Part shown: piece by piece, positions 37,751-47,717 of the stretch | Numbering within the stretch: the first letter of the stretch is position 1 | How the letters are laid out: each line of letters begins with the position of its first letter | NCBI GenBank assembly: GCA_964019425.1 | Contig: OZ025793.1 | Location: 124,001 to 188,000, forward strand | Source of the DNA: Flectonema sp. DT1601 | Lineage: Eukaryota; Euglenozoa; Diplonemea; Diplonemida; Diplonemidae | DNA: 64,000 nt | Direction of reading: 5' to 3' | Program-made: the position numbers and the translations under genes | The notes under the pieces: model-generated | Databases searched by the model: none | Seen by the model: the letters and a program-made list of their open reading frames with translations, nothing else | Told to the model about the DNA's origin: nothing

Positions 37751-40539
37751 TTTCCTCTTGGTAAATTAAACTGTTGAGAAAAAGTACGATTGTCGGACAA
37801 GGAAACGCAAAAAAACACGGGCACACACTTTCACCTTCGAGAGCAGAACCACTCTTTCGTGGGGCAATCACACACTCTATCGTCGTGAAGATAGTGCAGG
37901 GCCGATGGAAAGAATATTGTAGTCCACCACACCCTGCCAAGTCCCTGCCAAGTAAGTCCATTTACTGTTGAAGGAGGCATTAGTATAGAATAAAGGACAA
38001 AACAAGTGATTGGAATCTTGGAACAAAGGGAGTATCCCGACTACTGCACTGAAGTGGCAACAGCCAGGGCTGAGGAGTTCCTCCCCCTCAAAACAAGGCA
38101 GAGATTGGTTTTCATGACTCTCGCAACCCTCCAACGCCTCTCAGAGATGTCTTCCCGACGAGAAGGGTTAATTAAAAGTTGCTCTTTGTTTGTTTTTTCT
38201 TCTTTCCATATATTCAGGAATGATCTCCGAAGTGTTTCCCGCTGGAGAGAATACTTTCAACTCAACCCAGCAGAATTGCACTCCGTTCTACACGTGAACA
38301 GCAGTTTCTCGCAAACTCGACCAGACGAGAATCAAATAATAATATGATCTTTGACAACAGAGAGAGACCTCTGCAGCACAACAACAGCTGCAGGTCCTTG
38401 GGAGCCGTCACTACGAAAACAGGTTTCAGAGAGAGAGAGTGTGTGTGTGTTATTTGATGAAAGAGAATGTAGGATCACACCAAGGCACAGTAAACACATT
38501 TCAGAATAGTGTAGATGTGCTGGTTAAATGTGATTCTTACTTTGCTATTGCGCGGTTGATAATACTGTTGAATTGAGATCGGGCTCAGTGCAATCAGCCT
38601 GTCCAGCGCTTGCATTAGATTCCCATCACTGTGAAGTCACTTTGATATTTATCAATCTTGGAACAAAGGGAGTATCCTGACTACTGCACTGAAGTGGCAA
38701 CAGCCAGGGCTGAGGAGTTCCTCTTCTAAAACTCAAAACAAGGCAGAGATTGGTTTTCATGACTCTCGCAACCCTCCAACGCCTCTCAGAGATGTCTTCC
38801 CGATGAGAAGGGTTAATTAAAAGTTGCTCTTTTCGCTTACATTACAGATTGCTATCACAAAAGCAAGTGAGTGACTGTACGACACGCAGGCAGATGGCGA
38901 CAGAAAGCATACAAACGACTACAATGAAGTTGGGAATAACAGAGAGCTCAGAGAATGTCAACGCTGTGTAGAATTACGAAAGTATCCGCAACACCCTTTT
39001 CGGGATTCGGAGTCCAGTGCCCTGGTATAATTCTATCATCATAGCAACAGGAAGATTAAAACAAGTGATTGGAATCTTGGAACAAAGGGAGTATCCTGAC
39101 TACTGCACTGAAGTGGCAACAGCCAGGGCTGAGGAGTTCCTCCCCCTCAAAACAAGGCAGAGATTGGTTTTCATGACTCTCGCAACCCTCCAACGCCTCT
39201 CAGAGATGTCTTCCCGATGAGAAGGGTTAATTAAAAGTTGCTCTTTGTTTGTTTTTTCTTCTTTCCATATAAGCAGGAATGAACTCCGAAGTGTTTCCCG
39301 CTGGAGAGAATACTTTCAACTCAACCCAGCAGAATTGCACTCCGTTCTACACGTGAACAGCGGTTTCTCGCAAACTCGACCAGACGAGAATCAAATAATA
39401 ATATGATCTTTGACAACAGAGAGAGACCTCTGCAGCACAACAACAGCTGCAGGTCCTTGGGAGCCGTCACTACGAAAACAGGTTGTGTGTGGTATTCGAT
39501 GAAAGAGTATGTAGGATCACACCAAGGCACAGTAAACACATTTCAGAATAGTGTAGATGTGCTGGTTAAATGTGATTCTTACTTTGCTATTGCGCGGTTG
39601 ATAATACTGTTGAATTGAGATCGGGCTCAGTGCAATCAGCCTGTCCAGCGCTTGCATTAGATTCCCATCACTGTGAAGTCACTTTGATATTTATCAATCT
39701 TGGAAACAAAGGGAGTATCCTGACTACTGCACTGAAGTGGCAACAGCCAGGGCTGAGGAGTTCCTCTTCTCAAAACAAGGCAGAGATTGGTTTTCATGAC
39801 TCTCGCAACCCTCCAACGCCTCTCAGAGATGTCTTCCCGACGAGAAGGGTTAATTAAAAGTTGCTCTTTTCGCTTACATTACAAATTGCTATCACAAAAG
39901 CAAGTGAGTGTACGACACGCAGGCAGATGGCGACAGAAAGCATACAAACGACTACAATGAAGTTGGGAATAACAGAGAGCTCAGAGAATGTCAACGCTGT
40001 GTAGAATTACGAAAGTATCCGCAACACCCTTTTCGGGATTCGGAGTCCAGTGCCCTGGTATAATTCTATCATCATAGCAACAGGAAGATTAAAACAAGTA
40101 ATTGGAATCTTGGAACAAAGGGAGTATCCTGACTACTGCACTGAAGTGGCAACAGCCAGGGCTGAGGAGTTCCTCTTCTCAAAACAAGGCAGAGATTAGT
40201 GTTTACTAAATAAAAAGAATATTAAGAACTCTGACTAAAATATAAATAAACAAAATAAGAACATTTTTCAATCGAGAACAATCATAATTTATGTTATGAA
40301 GGCTGTTTAAAAAATAAATAACTCCCTCCACCTCCACTTGTTGTGACTAACGATTCAACGATGCCATTCAAGCAGTTGTGTAAATACAACAAATACGTAA
40401 CAGATATCAGTCTGTCATCAAAGACAGAGAAGATGAACCACATGACTGCAGAAGCATGTCTGAGATAGCAAGATTACAAATAGTGTTAAAAGAATAGAAA
40501 GGAAGACATGATCAGATAGTTTTCTTAATAAGAAGTCTT
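37751..40539. other. Intergenic region dominated by a tandem array
   Basis: Holds the secreted protein gene's leader, the tandem array at 38002-40197 and an AT-rich stretch (40198-40539) containing the 3' flank of the ankyrin gene. No gene with conserved frame seen. Confidence 0.6.
38002..40197. repeat. Tandem array of about 1.05-kb units with an internal 180-bp module
   Basis: Unit 1 (38002-39060, 1,059 bp), unit 2 (39061-40093, 1,033 bp) and a truncated unit 3 (40094-40197) are very similar. Each full unit carries a shared module of about 180 bp twice: at 38002-38187 and 38653-38832, then 39061-39246 and 39696-39869. The truncated fifth copy is 40094-40197. So the array alternates two spacer types between modules. 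The units differ by small indels and substitutions, for example an extra GAGAGAGAGTGTGTGTG stretch near 38427-38450. The module has a plus-strand frame with protein-like composition (REYPDYCTEVATARAEEF) that is not kept in all copies. The unit matches no element I recognise. Confidence 0.9.
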
Positions 40540-43500
40540 TTAGATGTCTTCTTCTTCTTCTTCTAAATCATTCTCAACAATATTACCATCTAGTGGTAAA
40601 TTAATAACATTGTCAGATATATTCTCATCACTCATCAGTGAAGGGATTCTCATAACTGATGCTTTTTGTGATCCAGAAGAAGGAGGGAGGCTGTGAAAGC
40701 TTAATGGACGAGACTGTCTCTGTCCCTGAAAACCTGCAGATGCTGGACGATGGCCGAGAATTACGGAGTTGTTGCGAGGGACTGCAGAGAGCTTGCGAGG
40801 GGAAGCAATTTCTGCTGATCGCGGTCGGAAGGCAGACTTAACATTACAATCTGGTTTAGCAATAGGTTTATATTCCCCACTAGGAGCAGACAGAACCTTA
40901 TCAGATCTCTGACGGGGATCTGGTATGACCTCTTCACTGCGAGTGTCGTGGACTAACTCTACAGAACTCTGACAGATAGACTTGGTATGAGGGCTACAGT
41001 CACTATTCACATTAGGTGGTGGGCTGTCTTGTTCTGGACTCTCATCCTCGTCACGGATAGCAGCACGTGAGAGGGATTCAGCCGAATTCTGACAGATAGA
41101 CTTGGTATGAGGGCTACAGTCACTATTCACATTGTCTTGTTCTGGACTCTCATCCTCGTCACGGATAGCAGCACGTGAGAGGGATTCAGCCGAATTCTGA
41201 CAGATAGACTTGGTATGAGGGCTACAGTCACTATTCACATTAGGTGGTGGGCTGTCTTGTTCTGGACTCTCATCCTCGTCACGGATAGCAGCACGTGAGA
41301 GGGATTCACTTGAATTCTGACTGCCAGATATTTTATTATGTTCTTCAAGTGAAATCGCTGCCTGTTGTTCTCCACCTGACACTGATGGTTGGTCTTTACT
41401 CTCAATAATCGGATCACAGGTTTCCTTTTTTTTGTGAAATTTCATTTTATACTGATTACTGTAATTAACCTTAGCCGCAACCATTGATGTCAGAGGAGCA
41501 TCAGATGATGCCAGTAATGCGTAGTCTAATGGTGACTTCTTAGAGGAGTTGAGAGTATGAGGATTAGCTCCGATACTAATTAAATACTCTGATGTGTCTG
41601 GACATTGGTGCAAACATGAAAAGTGTAACGGGGTATTCTTTCTATGGTCTAGAGCATGAACGTGACATCCCCTTACTAGAAGTGTTTCTACAACACTCTT
41701 TAAGTTTGATGCTGCAGCAAAGTGAAGAACAGTGATTCCATTATTCGCCCTGGCAGTCACGTTTAGCAATGGATTTTTAAGAAGTTCAGTGCAAACAGCT
41801 CCGAGGCTGTTCGCACAGGCGTAGTGCATGGCACCGTAACCAGATTTATCGACACAGTTTACATTACAACCATGAACCAACAATTGAATAGCCACATCAC
41901 TCATTCGATTACTTACAGCATACAGTAGTGGTGTGTACCCAGAGTGGTTTTTTAAGTCTAAAGCTGCTCCAGCATGTATTAGTGTTGCTGCACATGCTGA
42001 TTCGCCACCTGAGCAGGCTAAGTGTAGAGGTGTATTTTTTGTTGTGTCACGCGCGTTTAAATTTGCTCCTTTTGTAATTAAAGTTGTTACGAAATCATAC
42101 ATTGATTCGAAGACAGCTCTGTGAAGTGGTGTTTCCCCACCGTGATTTCTGTGATTTCTAAGTTTTGGAGATCTATTAAGAAGAACTGAAGCAATCTCAC
42201 ATTTCCTACCTTTACATGCGTAGTGAATAGTTGTGTTTCCATGTACGTCTTCAACAGCTGGTTCTGAACCGTTGGCTAATAGTAATAGGGTTAGTGATAA
42301 GCTCTTGGAAGCTGCAATGTGAAGAGGGGTCTGACCAAGTGAGTTTATCGGATCGCTTGAGATTCCAGACAATAGTAGTCTGGCTGCTACTCTTTCTAAT
42401 ATGTTTATACAAGTATAATGTAATGGAGTACAATGCGTAGTCATATCTGAAGTAGCTAAATCAACACCAGTGTGACACGACAATAACAATGCCACGTCTT
42501 GATGACCTCTCTTACAAGCTTCAAGAAAACGAAGTGTATTATCACTTTCTGCGATTCCATACATATTTGATAGAGCTCCATGACGAACAAGCACACCTTC
42601 AATATCAGACATGCAATTATAAGTCGCGTATTGCAAGGGAGTGTTCCCTAAGTTGTCTTGTATCTGAACTAAGATAGTTGAAACGTTTAATAAAATATTA
42701 GCTCCATCAACATCTCCTCTAAGACAGCATATGTGTAAGGGTGTTCTACCATTGTTATCTATTTTATTTATTTCAGTATCAGCGCCAAGTGATATCAGTT
42801 GTGAGATAATTAAATGATGACCTGCTTTAGCTGCCCAGTGAAGAGGTGTTTGTTGATGAACGGGATCTGCTAAGGAAACAGACGCATTAAAATCCGTAAC
42901 TAACCTCTTTACTAATGACGATGAGCCAGATGTTGCTGCTGCTCTAAGCCAACGATCAATCATGTGTTGAGTTAAGTGTTGTTTGCAATTTTTTGTTAGC
43001 ATTCGAAAATGAGCTTCTCTTCCCTTCACAACCGCCGATGTTATTTCTTTAAATTTCGAAGTCGACCATTCAGCTGTCGGAACAACTGTTGGAACTCCAT
43101 TCCCACGAAGATAATCAAAACCTTGAAGGACATGTTGTTCTCCTTTCTCAGCATCTAATAACATTGAAGGAGGTAGTTGTGGTCCTAAAACAGCTGTTGG
43201 TGACTTAGAATGAGATTCTTGTGGAGATGATGGAAAGGTTAAATGTTGAAGCATCTGCGGAGTTACGACACGTTTTTGTTCATCTTCTCCTTCAATACAA
43301 TCGACTGATAAAAGAGATTCAATTACTGGAGATCCCAACGACGTGCTATTCGCAGCGCGGATCTCTGCTAGTCTCTTTTGTCTCTTTTTCCTGGTTGTTG
43401 GATCTGCTGTGTCTTCTGTGGTTGCTACTTCACTTTGATCGATAGTTGGAATCGTTTCATTTAAAAATGAATCCTCCGTGTGAGGAACAGTTTGGTTTAA

Positions 43501-44238
43501 ATAGTCGTCATTGTCTTCGGTGATTTCGCAGAGTTTTTTACGAGCTCGACGGCGTTTTACTTTTCCAACAGACGTGTCTGAGTCTTCGGCAGTCTCTGGA
43601 GAGCAAACTAATTGTGATTGTGATGTGAGTTGAGGGTCAAGTAGTTCCTCATCAACGTCATCAGTTGACTTGTTTATAATTGAAGTCATTGCTACTTTTA
43701 ATATATTATTATTACTTGATGTTGAGGGTCCTAAGGCTACAGCTAACCTGGCTTTGGCTATTCGCTGTTGACGCTTTTCTGTTTTGATTATATCCTGACA
43801 CGAACTAAGATGTTCCTGAGCTGTAGCTAACTTATCTGATTCTCCCATTAGTTCATAAAGTATCGATAGCTCTTCCCACGATGAGTGATGTAGTTTGGCA
43901 GCGTTTAAAGCTGATCCCGTGTGTGTTGACAAGGTTGACTTCTCAGTACCAAGCTCTTGAATCATATTTATACATTGATCAGTGAATTCAGTCTCATCAC
44001 GTTTATAGTAGTATTGAGCTGTAACTCCACATCTTGTTATGAAGGTTGTTAGTTTTTTACCAATCTCCTTTTCAAGTGAGATGTCAACGCCTCCTCCTCC
44101 TTCAAATTTCTTTTTCTTTAACGTCAGTTCCTTCTCAAGCAGTTCGATTAGTCGAACGTCTTTTGTGATGTCTCCCGTTGGTTCGAGTAGCTTTCTCTTT
44201 TTAGCAGTTTTTTCTTGCTTGTCAATTTTAACTGACAT
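40540..44238 (-). CDS. Large ankyrin-repeat protein
   Basis: 1,232 residues. Residues 1-160 are charged and helical (KKRKLLEPTGDITKDVRLIELLEKELTLKK). Residues of about 160-390 are polar. From about 430 to 960 there are some 14 ankyrin repeats with the TPLHxAxxxG core (TPLHWAAKAGH, TPLHICCLRGD, TPLHIAASKS, TPLHRAVFES, TPLHLACSGG, TPLHFSCLHQ). The C-terminal 250 residues are disordered and include three copies of a 36-40-residue repeat. Ankyrin stacks bind partner proteins; no kinase, DHHC or channel domain is attached, so a scaffold is the most one can say. The leader has an unusual acceptor (run of 9 C, run of 12 T, then AAAACAG; AG 44267-44266) followed by an A run and the ATG at 44238. Confidence 0.88.
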   Translation of the reverse strand: MSVKIDKQEKTAKKRKLLEPTGDITKDVRLIELLEKELTLKKKKFEGGGGVDISLEKEIGKKLTTFITRCGVTAQYYYKRDETEFTDQCINMIQELGTEKSTLSTHTGSALNAAKLHHSSWEELSILYELMGESDKLATAQEHLSSCQDIIKTEKRQQRIAKARLAVALGPSTSSNNNILKVAMTSIINKSTDDVDEELLDPQLTSQSQLVCSPETAEDSDTSVGKVKRRRARKKLCEITEDNDDYLNQTVPHTEDSFLNETIPTIDQSEVATTEDTADPTTRKKRQKRLAEIRAANSTSLGSPVIESLLSVDCIEGEDEQKRVVTPQMLQHLTFPSSPQESHSKSPTAVLGPQLPPSMLLDAEKGEQHVLQGFDYLRGNGVPTVVPTAEWSTSKFKEITSAVVKGREAHFRMLTKNCKQHLTQHMIDRWLRAAATSGSSSLVKRLVTDFNASVSLADPVHQQTPLHWAAKAGHHLIISQLISLGADTEINKIDNNGRTPLHICCLRGDVDGANILLNVSTILVQIQDNLGNTPLQYATYNCMSDIEGVLVRHGALSNMYGIAESDNTLRFLEACKRGHQDVALLLSCHTGVDLATSDMTTHCTPLHYTCINILERVAARLLLSGISSDPINSLGQTPLHIAASKSLSLTLLLLANGSEPAVEDVHGNTTIHYACKGRKCEIASVLLNRSPKLRNHRNHGGETPLHRAVFESMYDFVTTLITKGANLNARDTTKNTPLHLACSGGESACAATLIHAGAALDLKNHSGYTPLLYAVSNRMSDVAIQLLVHGCNVNCVDKSGYGAMHYACANSLGAVCTELLKNPLLNVTARANNGITVLHFAAASNLKSVVETLLVRGCHVHALDHRKNTPLHFSCLHQCPDTSEYLISIGANPHTLNSSKKSPLDYALLASSDAPLTSMVAAKVNYSNQYKMKFHKKKETCDPIIESKDQPSVSGGEQQAAISLEEHNKISGSQNSSESLSRAAIRDEDESPEQDSPPPNVNSDCSPHTKSICQNSAESLSRAAIRDEDESPEQDNVNSDCSPHTKSICQNSAESLSRAAIRDEDESPEQDSPPPNVNSDCSPHTKSICQSSVELVHDTRSEEVIPDPRQRSDKVLSAPSGEYKPIAKPDCNVKSAFRPRSAEIASPRKLSAVPRNNSVILGHRPASAGFQGQRQSRPLSFHSLPPSSGSQKASVMRIPSLMSDENISDNVINLPLDGNIVENDLEEEEEDI
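40965..41318 (-). repeat. Three in-frame 120/108/120-bp repeats in the ankyrin gene
   Basis: Tandem units begin near 40964, 41084 and 41192. Each encodes a segment containing SLSRAAIRDEDESPEQD and NVNSDCSPHTKSICQ. The middle unit lacks four codons (the SPPP stretch). Near identity between units points to recent duplication with frame kept. Confidence 0.9.
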
Positions 44239-44747
44239 TTCTTTTTTTTTTTTTTTTTCAAAATTCTGTTTTAAAAAAAAAAAAGGGGGGGGGTAAATTA
44301 AAAAAAAAATTTAATCTAAATAATGAATCACAGTATATTATTGTTTTTTTAAAATCTAAATGTTGTTGTTGTTGTTGTTGTTTTTTTTTTTTTTTTCTAA
44401 CTACAAGGTTCGGGGGAGGCTATTCTAAGCCAATTACACCACACATTTATTATTATTTTTTTTTTTTTTTTAATTTCGGTTAACGCACGAAACAAAGCTA
44501 AAAGCGTGAGCAAAAAAAAAGAAAAGAAAAAAAAAACCATTCAGATCAGCCTTATATATTATGTCGTTGAACGCAGACAGAATCCTGTCGCACGCGGAGG
44601 AAAATAAATCATATATGACCATCAGAAATAACGGCTTTCAATCTGAATAGTTTCTTCTCCGACTATGTCGGTATAAAAAAAAAAGTGAAGTTGGCCGATT
44701 TTATTTTTTTTTCCATTTGTGAAATTAATAAGAAAAAGTGAATTAAA
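44239..44747. other. Intergenic spacer with structured RNA-like element
   Basis: Contains the ankyrin gene's leader, a CAA-type microsatellite read on the minus strand (about 44361-44381), the structured element at 44536-44671 and the 3' flank of the disordered-protein gene. No protein gene. Confidence 0.6.
44536..44671. ncRNA. Candidate structured RNA element, copy 2
   Basis: Shares with the 33.0-kb copy the outer helix ATTCAGAT (44539-44546) / ATCTGAAT (44641-44648), the flanking TTTCTTCTCCGAC segment and the terminal hairpin (CCGAC TAT GTCGG, 44659-44671, perfect here). In minus-strand sense an inner helix pairs AGCCGTTAT with ATAAGGCT (one bulge), and an apical hairpin GACAG-GATT-CTGTC matches the same place in copy 1. 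The rest of the interior differs in sequence and length. A run of 10 T follows on the minus strand. It lies 77 bases beyond the neighbouring stop codon, so it could also be a 3' UTR element. Confidence 0.45.
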
Positions 44748-47717
44748 TTATTTTATGTCGACCGACTGCATGCTATTAATCATCCTCATTTGATCTCCCG
44801 TATTGGTTGGTGTGTTTGAGGGTGTTCTGAAGTTAGAATATTTAGGAAAGGAACCCCACCTGGCAGTATTAGTCACCCCCGTTATATCCGACAGAACTGT
44901 TCTATTAGACGATGGCATGCTGAGAGCAGAGAAGTCAGAAACAGCAGTTCCAGAAGCAGACCCAGTTGATGATATCGATGCTCTGATTTGTTGAAAGTCT
45001 TTAAAAATCCCAACAAGACCACCATCTCCGTTATCAGAAGTTGAGGACTGTCTTGTTGGAACTGCTTTAGGAGTCTCAGAAAGTTTCTTATTCAACCAAC
45101 GACTTCGACGTTGACAGTCACGCGCACGTTCCTTCTCAACATCATCATCAGTAGTTGACTTACAGCTGACCATCGAACTGGAGATGCTAACACAATCAGC
45201 AACTGAACAATCAGCACTTTCATCTTTTACTGAAGGTTGTGTTTCTGTAGTTCCGTAGACTTCTTTAAAGGCTTTCGTATAGCTGTCAAACAGTGATACC
45301 TTTACAGGTGTGGCAGCAGGTAACCTACCTCCAGGAGACACTGCTGGAGCCATCTCACTTGGTGAGACACAAACAACTTTCCGATCTTTATTTATGGAAG
45401 GAACTTCATAACTGATTCCTGGTGATTGGAATTGTTGAGGTCGTACTTGTCGATGTGTGTGTCGATCTTGTGGTATTATTACTTCCCTTTTAGCTGGAGT
45501 GTAATTCATAACCAAATCACTAACAACATTAGCATCCAACTGCTGAAGAGGTCGATTATTCTTTGCTGGAGTTCCTACCGTTGTGGTAGTTCTTTGGTAC
45601 GGCTGATGATTTACATTTTCAACAACTCTTTCTCTCTGAGAGAATCCATTTATCGTGACAATTGGACTTCCTATTGGAGTTTGTTTCTCAATAGTTCTGT
45701 GTACCTGAGAGTGACTACTAACATCTATGTGAGAATCTCTGTAGCTATTTGGTTGATAAGTTTGATCAATAAGCTGAGCATGACCTAACCCAACAGGACC
45801 TCTTACCTGTTGTGTGAGTTGTGCAGTAGGACTTTGTGAATGATGTTGATGATGTGACTTTAACTCAACTCCATGTTGGTAATTATGGTGAGTACTCATC
45901 AGAGCAACACGATTACCATTTAGTACAGTACACTGATCATGATGTCCTTTAGTAATAGTGTTGATTGATTGTTTTTGATTAAAGGGTTCGACATCCGTCA
46001 CAACTGGTTCTTCTTTAACACGCAAACCCTTCAGCTGTCGATGAATTTGAACAATATCAGTTCCACAGTCTTTGAGAATTGAATTACTTCCTATTGAAGT
46101 GTTGTAATGATTGAGATGTTCATCAATTGAATTAAATAATTTACGAGTACCTGGAGTACAAGCAATATGATCACCAACAACTCTTTGAACAGCACTCCGA
46201 CTACGAACTGGTGACAGAAACGGAACAACACTCGAGACCTGAACATCACTAACAACTTGTTTTGATCTCTGAGGGAATTGAAGGTACTGAACTTCATCAC
46301 CAGTTCTCAAGGTGTTAAACTGATGAATAGTATCACTAGCAGGAGGTGGATTCATTTCTTTATTGTCAAAAGAACTGATTACTGTTGGTACTTTATAAAC
46401 ATGTTGTTGTGACTCAACAGGTACCATTCCTGTTTGATTATAAGTAATTGAGATCCCTTCATTAATACGTTTTGTTGTTTGAATTATTGGATTGTGACTA
46501 ACAGTGATAGCAGACGTAGGCTGAGGCTGTTCATCTCTTTCTGTAGTCAGAAGGACAGTATTGTAGTCGTGTGTGGTAGATAAAGGAATGTCTTTTCTAT
46601 CTATTATCGTTTTCGAACTGTTAGCAGCTTCCAGTTCCGCATTGCGTGCAGCCTGCGTTGGGTAACAGCGATCACCAGACAAGTTAAATCCGTTTTCACG
46701 CAGCTGATAGTTTTCAGTATTCACAGTTTGCTTCCCCAACTCCGTAATGTGTACCGCCTGCACCATGGGATCGTAGTGTTGAGCATTGACAGAATTAAAT
46801 TTATTTTCTTGTAATTCAATGTCGCTCACAGCTGGTGGATGGATTTCTATTTCTTCCTCTGACTGTGGTAATGCCGTGTTTTGAATAACTGGTATTGTTT
46901 GCTTAATCATCACAGCATTCGCTGAACGGTTCGTAACTTCCTCCAAGGCCCTCGTGTTATAATTGTGAGAAGTCATGTGACATCCTTCCTCACGTAATTT
47001 TATATTAACATCTGAACTAATCGAAGTTTGCACTCCTTGAGTAGACTGAGAGTGATTACTATATATTGATGAGGCTGCATTGACAGGATGAGTTTTATGG
47101 TCCTGAAATTCAGTTTTTTGTATTGCAGGATTACTATCTAAAACAACAGGTTGAATGTTCTGTTGATGACGAAGTTCACTTTGTCTAACTGAGTGGTCAC
47201 TATGTCTGATAACAGAATGAGAGTAAGCAGGTTGATAGTTATTAACTGTAGATTGAAGTGGTTGATATGTTTTCGGTAACGTAGTCGTGCGAGTTAGTTC
47301 AAGTCCATAATTTTGAATATACTTATCACTCGGTAAAGTTAATTGAGAATACTGATCTACTCCAACACTTTGACTGGCGCGTACTTTACTCATCAGCTGA
47401 GAAGTCGGGTCAAGACTTGAATAGCTTTCAGTTGACTTAACAGGTCGAGGCGGTGTTAGGGTCGGCTTCACTGGAACTGGAACATTATTAACTTCAATAA
47501 AATTTTCTTTTTTATTATCAGGTGGAACTGGTGACATTCTCGGAGGTCTTTGAGTATTACCATTTCCAACATCAGACGTTGATCTGTAGCCTTCCTCTAC
47601 TTCTTTTAGAAGGGATTCTAAACCTGATTTAAAATTCGCTTTCTTCCTCTTCCACTCTCCAAGTAATTCGTTGAATTCGCATTCCTGCTGTCTAACATCA
47701 GTACAAACATTCCTCAT
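44748..47717 (-). CDS. Large disordered protein with short N-terminal coiled coil, unknown
   Basis: 989 residues, not recognised. The first 45 residues are charged and helical (EFNELLGEWKRKKANFKSGLESLLKEVEEGY), a likely coiled coil. The remainder is low-complexity, rich in Q, H, N, T and S with scattered TP/SP sites (FLSPVRSR, CTPGTRKLF, IGSPIVTI, YTPAKRE), as in phosphoregulated or kinetochore/centrosome-type scaffolds. The C-terminal 130 residues contain a basic KERARDCQRRSRWLNKKLSETPKA segment and a Ser-rich tail. No enzyme motif is visible. The acceptor AG (47745-47744) after TTTCCTTTCCATTTC lies 27 nt before the ATG. A single intact frame of this length on the shared strand is strong evidence that it is coding. 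Confidence 0.8.
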   Translation of the reverse strand: MRNVCTDVRQQECEFNELLGEWKRKKANFKSGLESLLKEVEEGYRSTSDVGNGNTQRPPRMSPVPPDNKKENFIEVNNVPVPVKPTLTPPRPVKSTESYSSLDPTSQLMSKVRASQSVGVDQYSQLTLPSDKYIQNYGLELTRTTTLPKTYQPLQSTVNNYQPAYSHSVIRHSDHSVRQSELRHQQNIQPVVLDSNPAIQKTEFQDHKTHPVNAASSIYSNHSQSTQGVQTSISSDVNIKLREEGCHMTSHNYNTRALEEVTNRSANAVMIKQTIPVIQNTALPQSEEEIEIHPPAVSDIELQENKFNSVNAQHYDPMVQAVHITELGKQTVNTENYQLRENGFNLSGDRCYPTQAARNAELEAANSSKTIIDRKDIPLSTTHDYNTVLLTTERDEQPQPTSAITVSHNPIIQTTKRINEGISITYNQTGMVPVESQQHVYKVPTVISSFDNKEMNPPPASDTIHQFNTLRTGDEVQYLQFPQRSKQVVSDVQVSSVVPFLSPVRSRSAVQRVVGDHIACTPGTRKLFNSIDEHLNHYNTSIGSNSILKDCGTDIVQIHRQLKGLRVKEEPVVTDVEPFNQKQSINTITKGHHDQCTVLNGNRVALMSTHHNYQHGVELKSHHQHHSQSPTAQLTQQVRGPVGLGHAQLIDQTYQPNSYRDSHIDVSSHSQVHRTIEKQTPIGSPIVTINGFSQRERVVENVNHQPYQRTTTTVGTPAKNNRPLQQLDANVVSDLVMNYTPAKREVIIPQDRHTHRQVRPQQFQSPGISYEVPSINKDRKVVCVSPSEMAPAVSPGGRLPAATPVKVSLFDSYTKAFKEVYGTTETQPSVKDESADCSVADCVSISSSMVSCKSTTDDDVEKERARDCQRRSRWLNKKLSETPKAVPTRQSSTSDNGDGGLVGIFKDFQQIRASISSTGSASGTAVSDFSALSMPSSNRTVLSDITGVTNTARWGSFPKYSNFRTPSNTPTNTGDQMRMINSMQSVDIK

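Noticed and set aside
38006-39857. Plus-strand frames in the tandem array as genes
   Set aside because: The frame (REYPDYCTEVATARAEEF and on) differs or shifts among the five module copies and has no consistent start or leader acceptor.
44400-44445. tRNA gene on the minus strand near 44.4 kb
   Set aside because: An A-box-like TGGTGTAATTGG is present but no B box or acceptor-stem pairing follows.
33021-44671. The paired structured elements as U5 or another spliceosomal RNA
   Set aside because: CAGCCTTATAT recalls the U5 loop but lies in a helix, not a loop; no clear Sm site or U1/U2/U4/U6 core motif is present.
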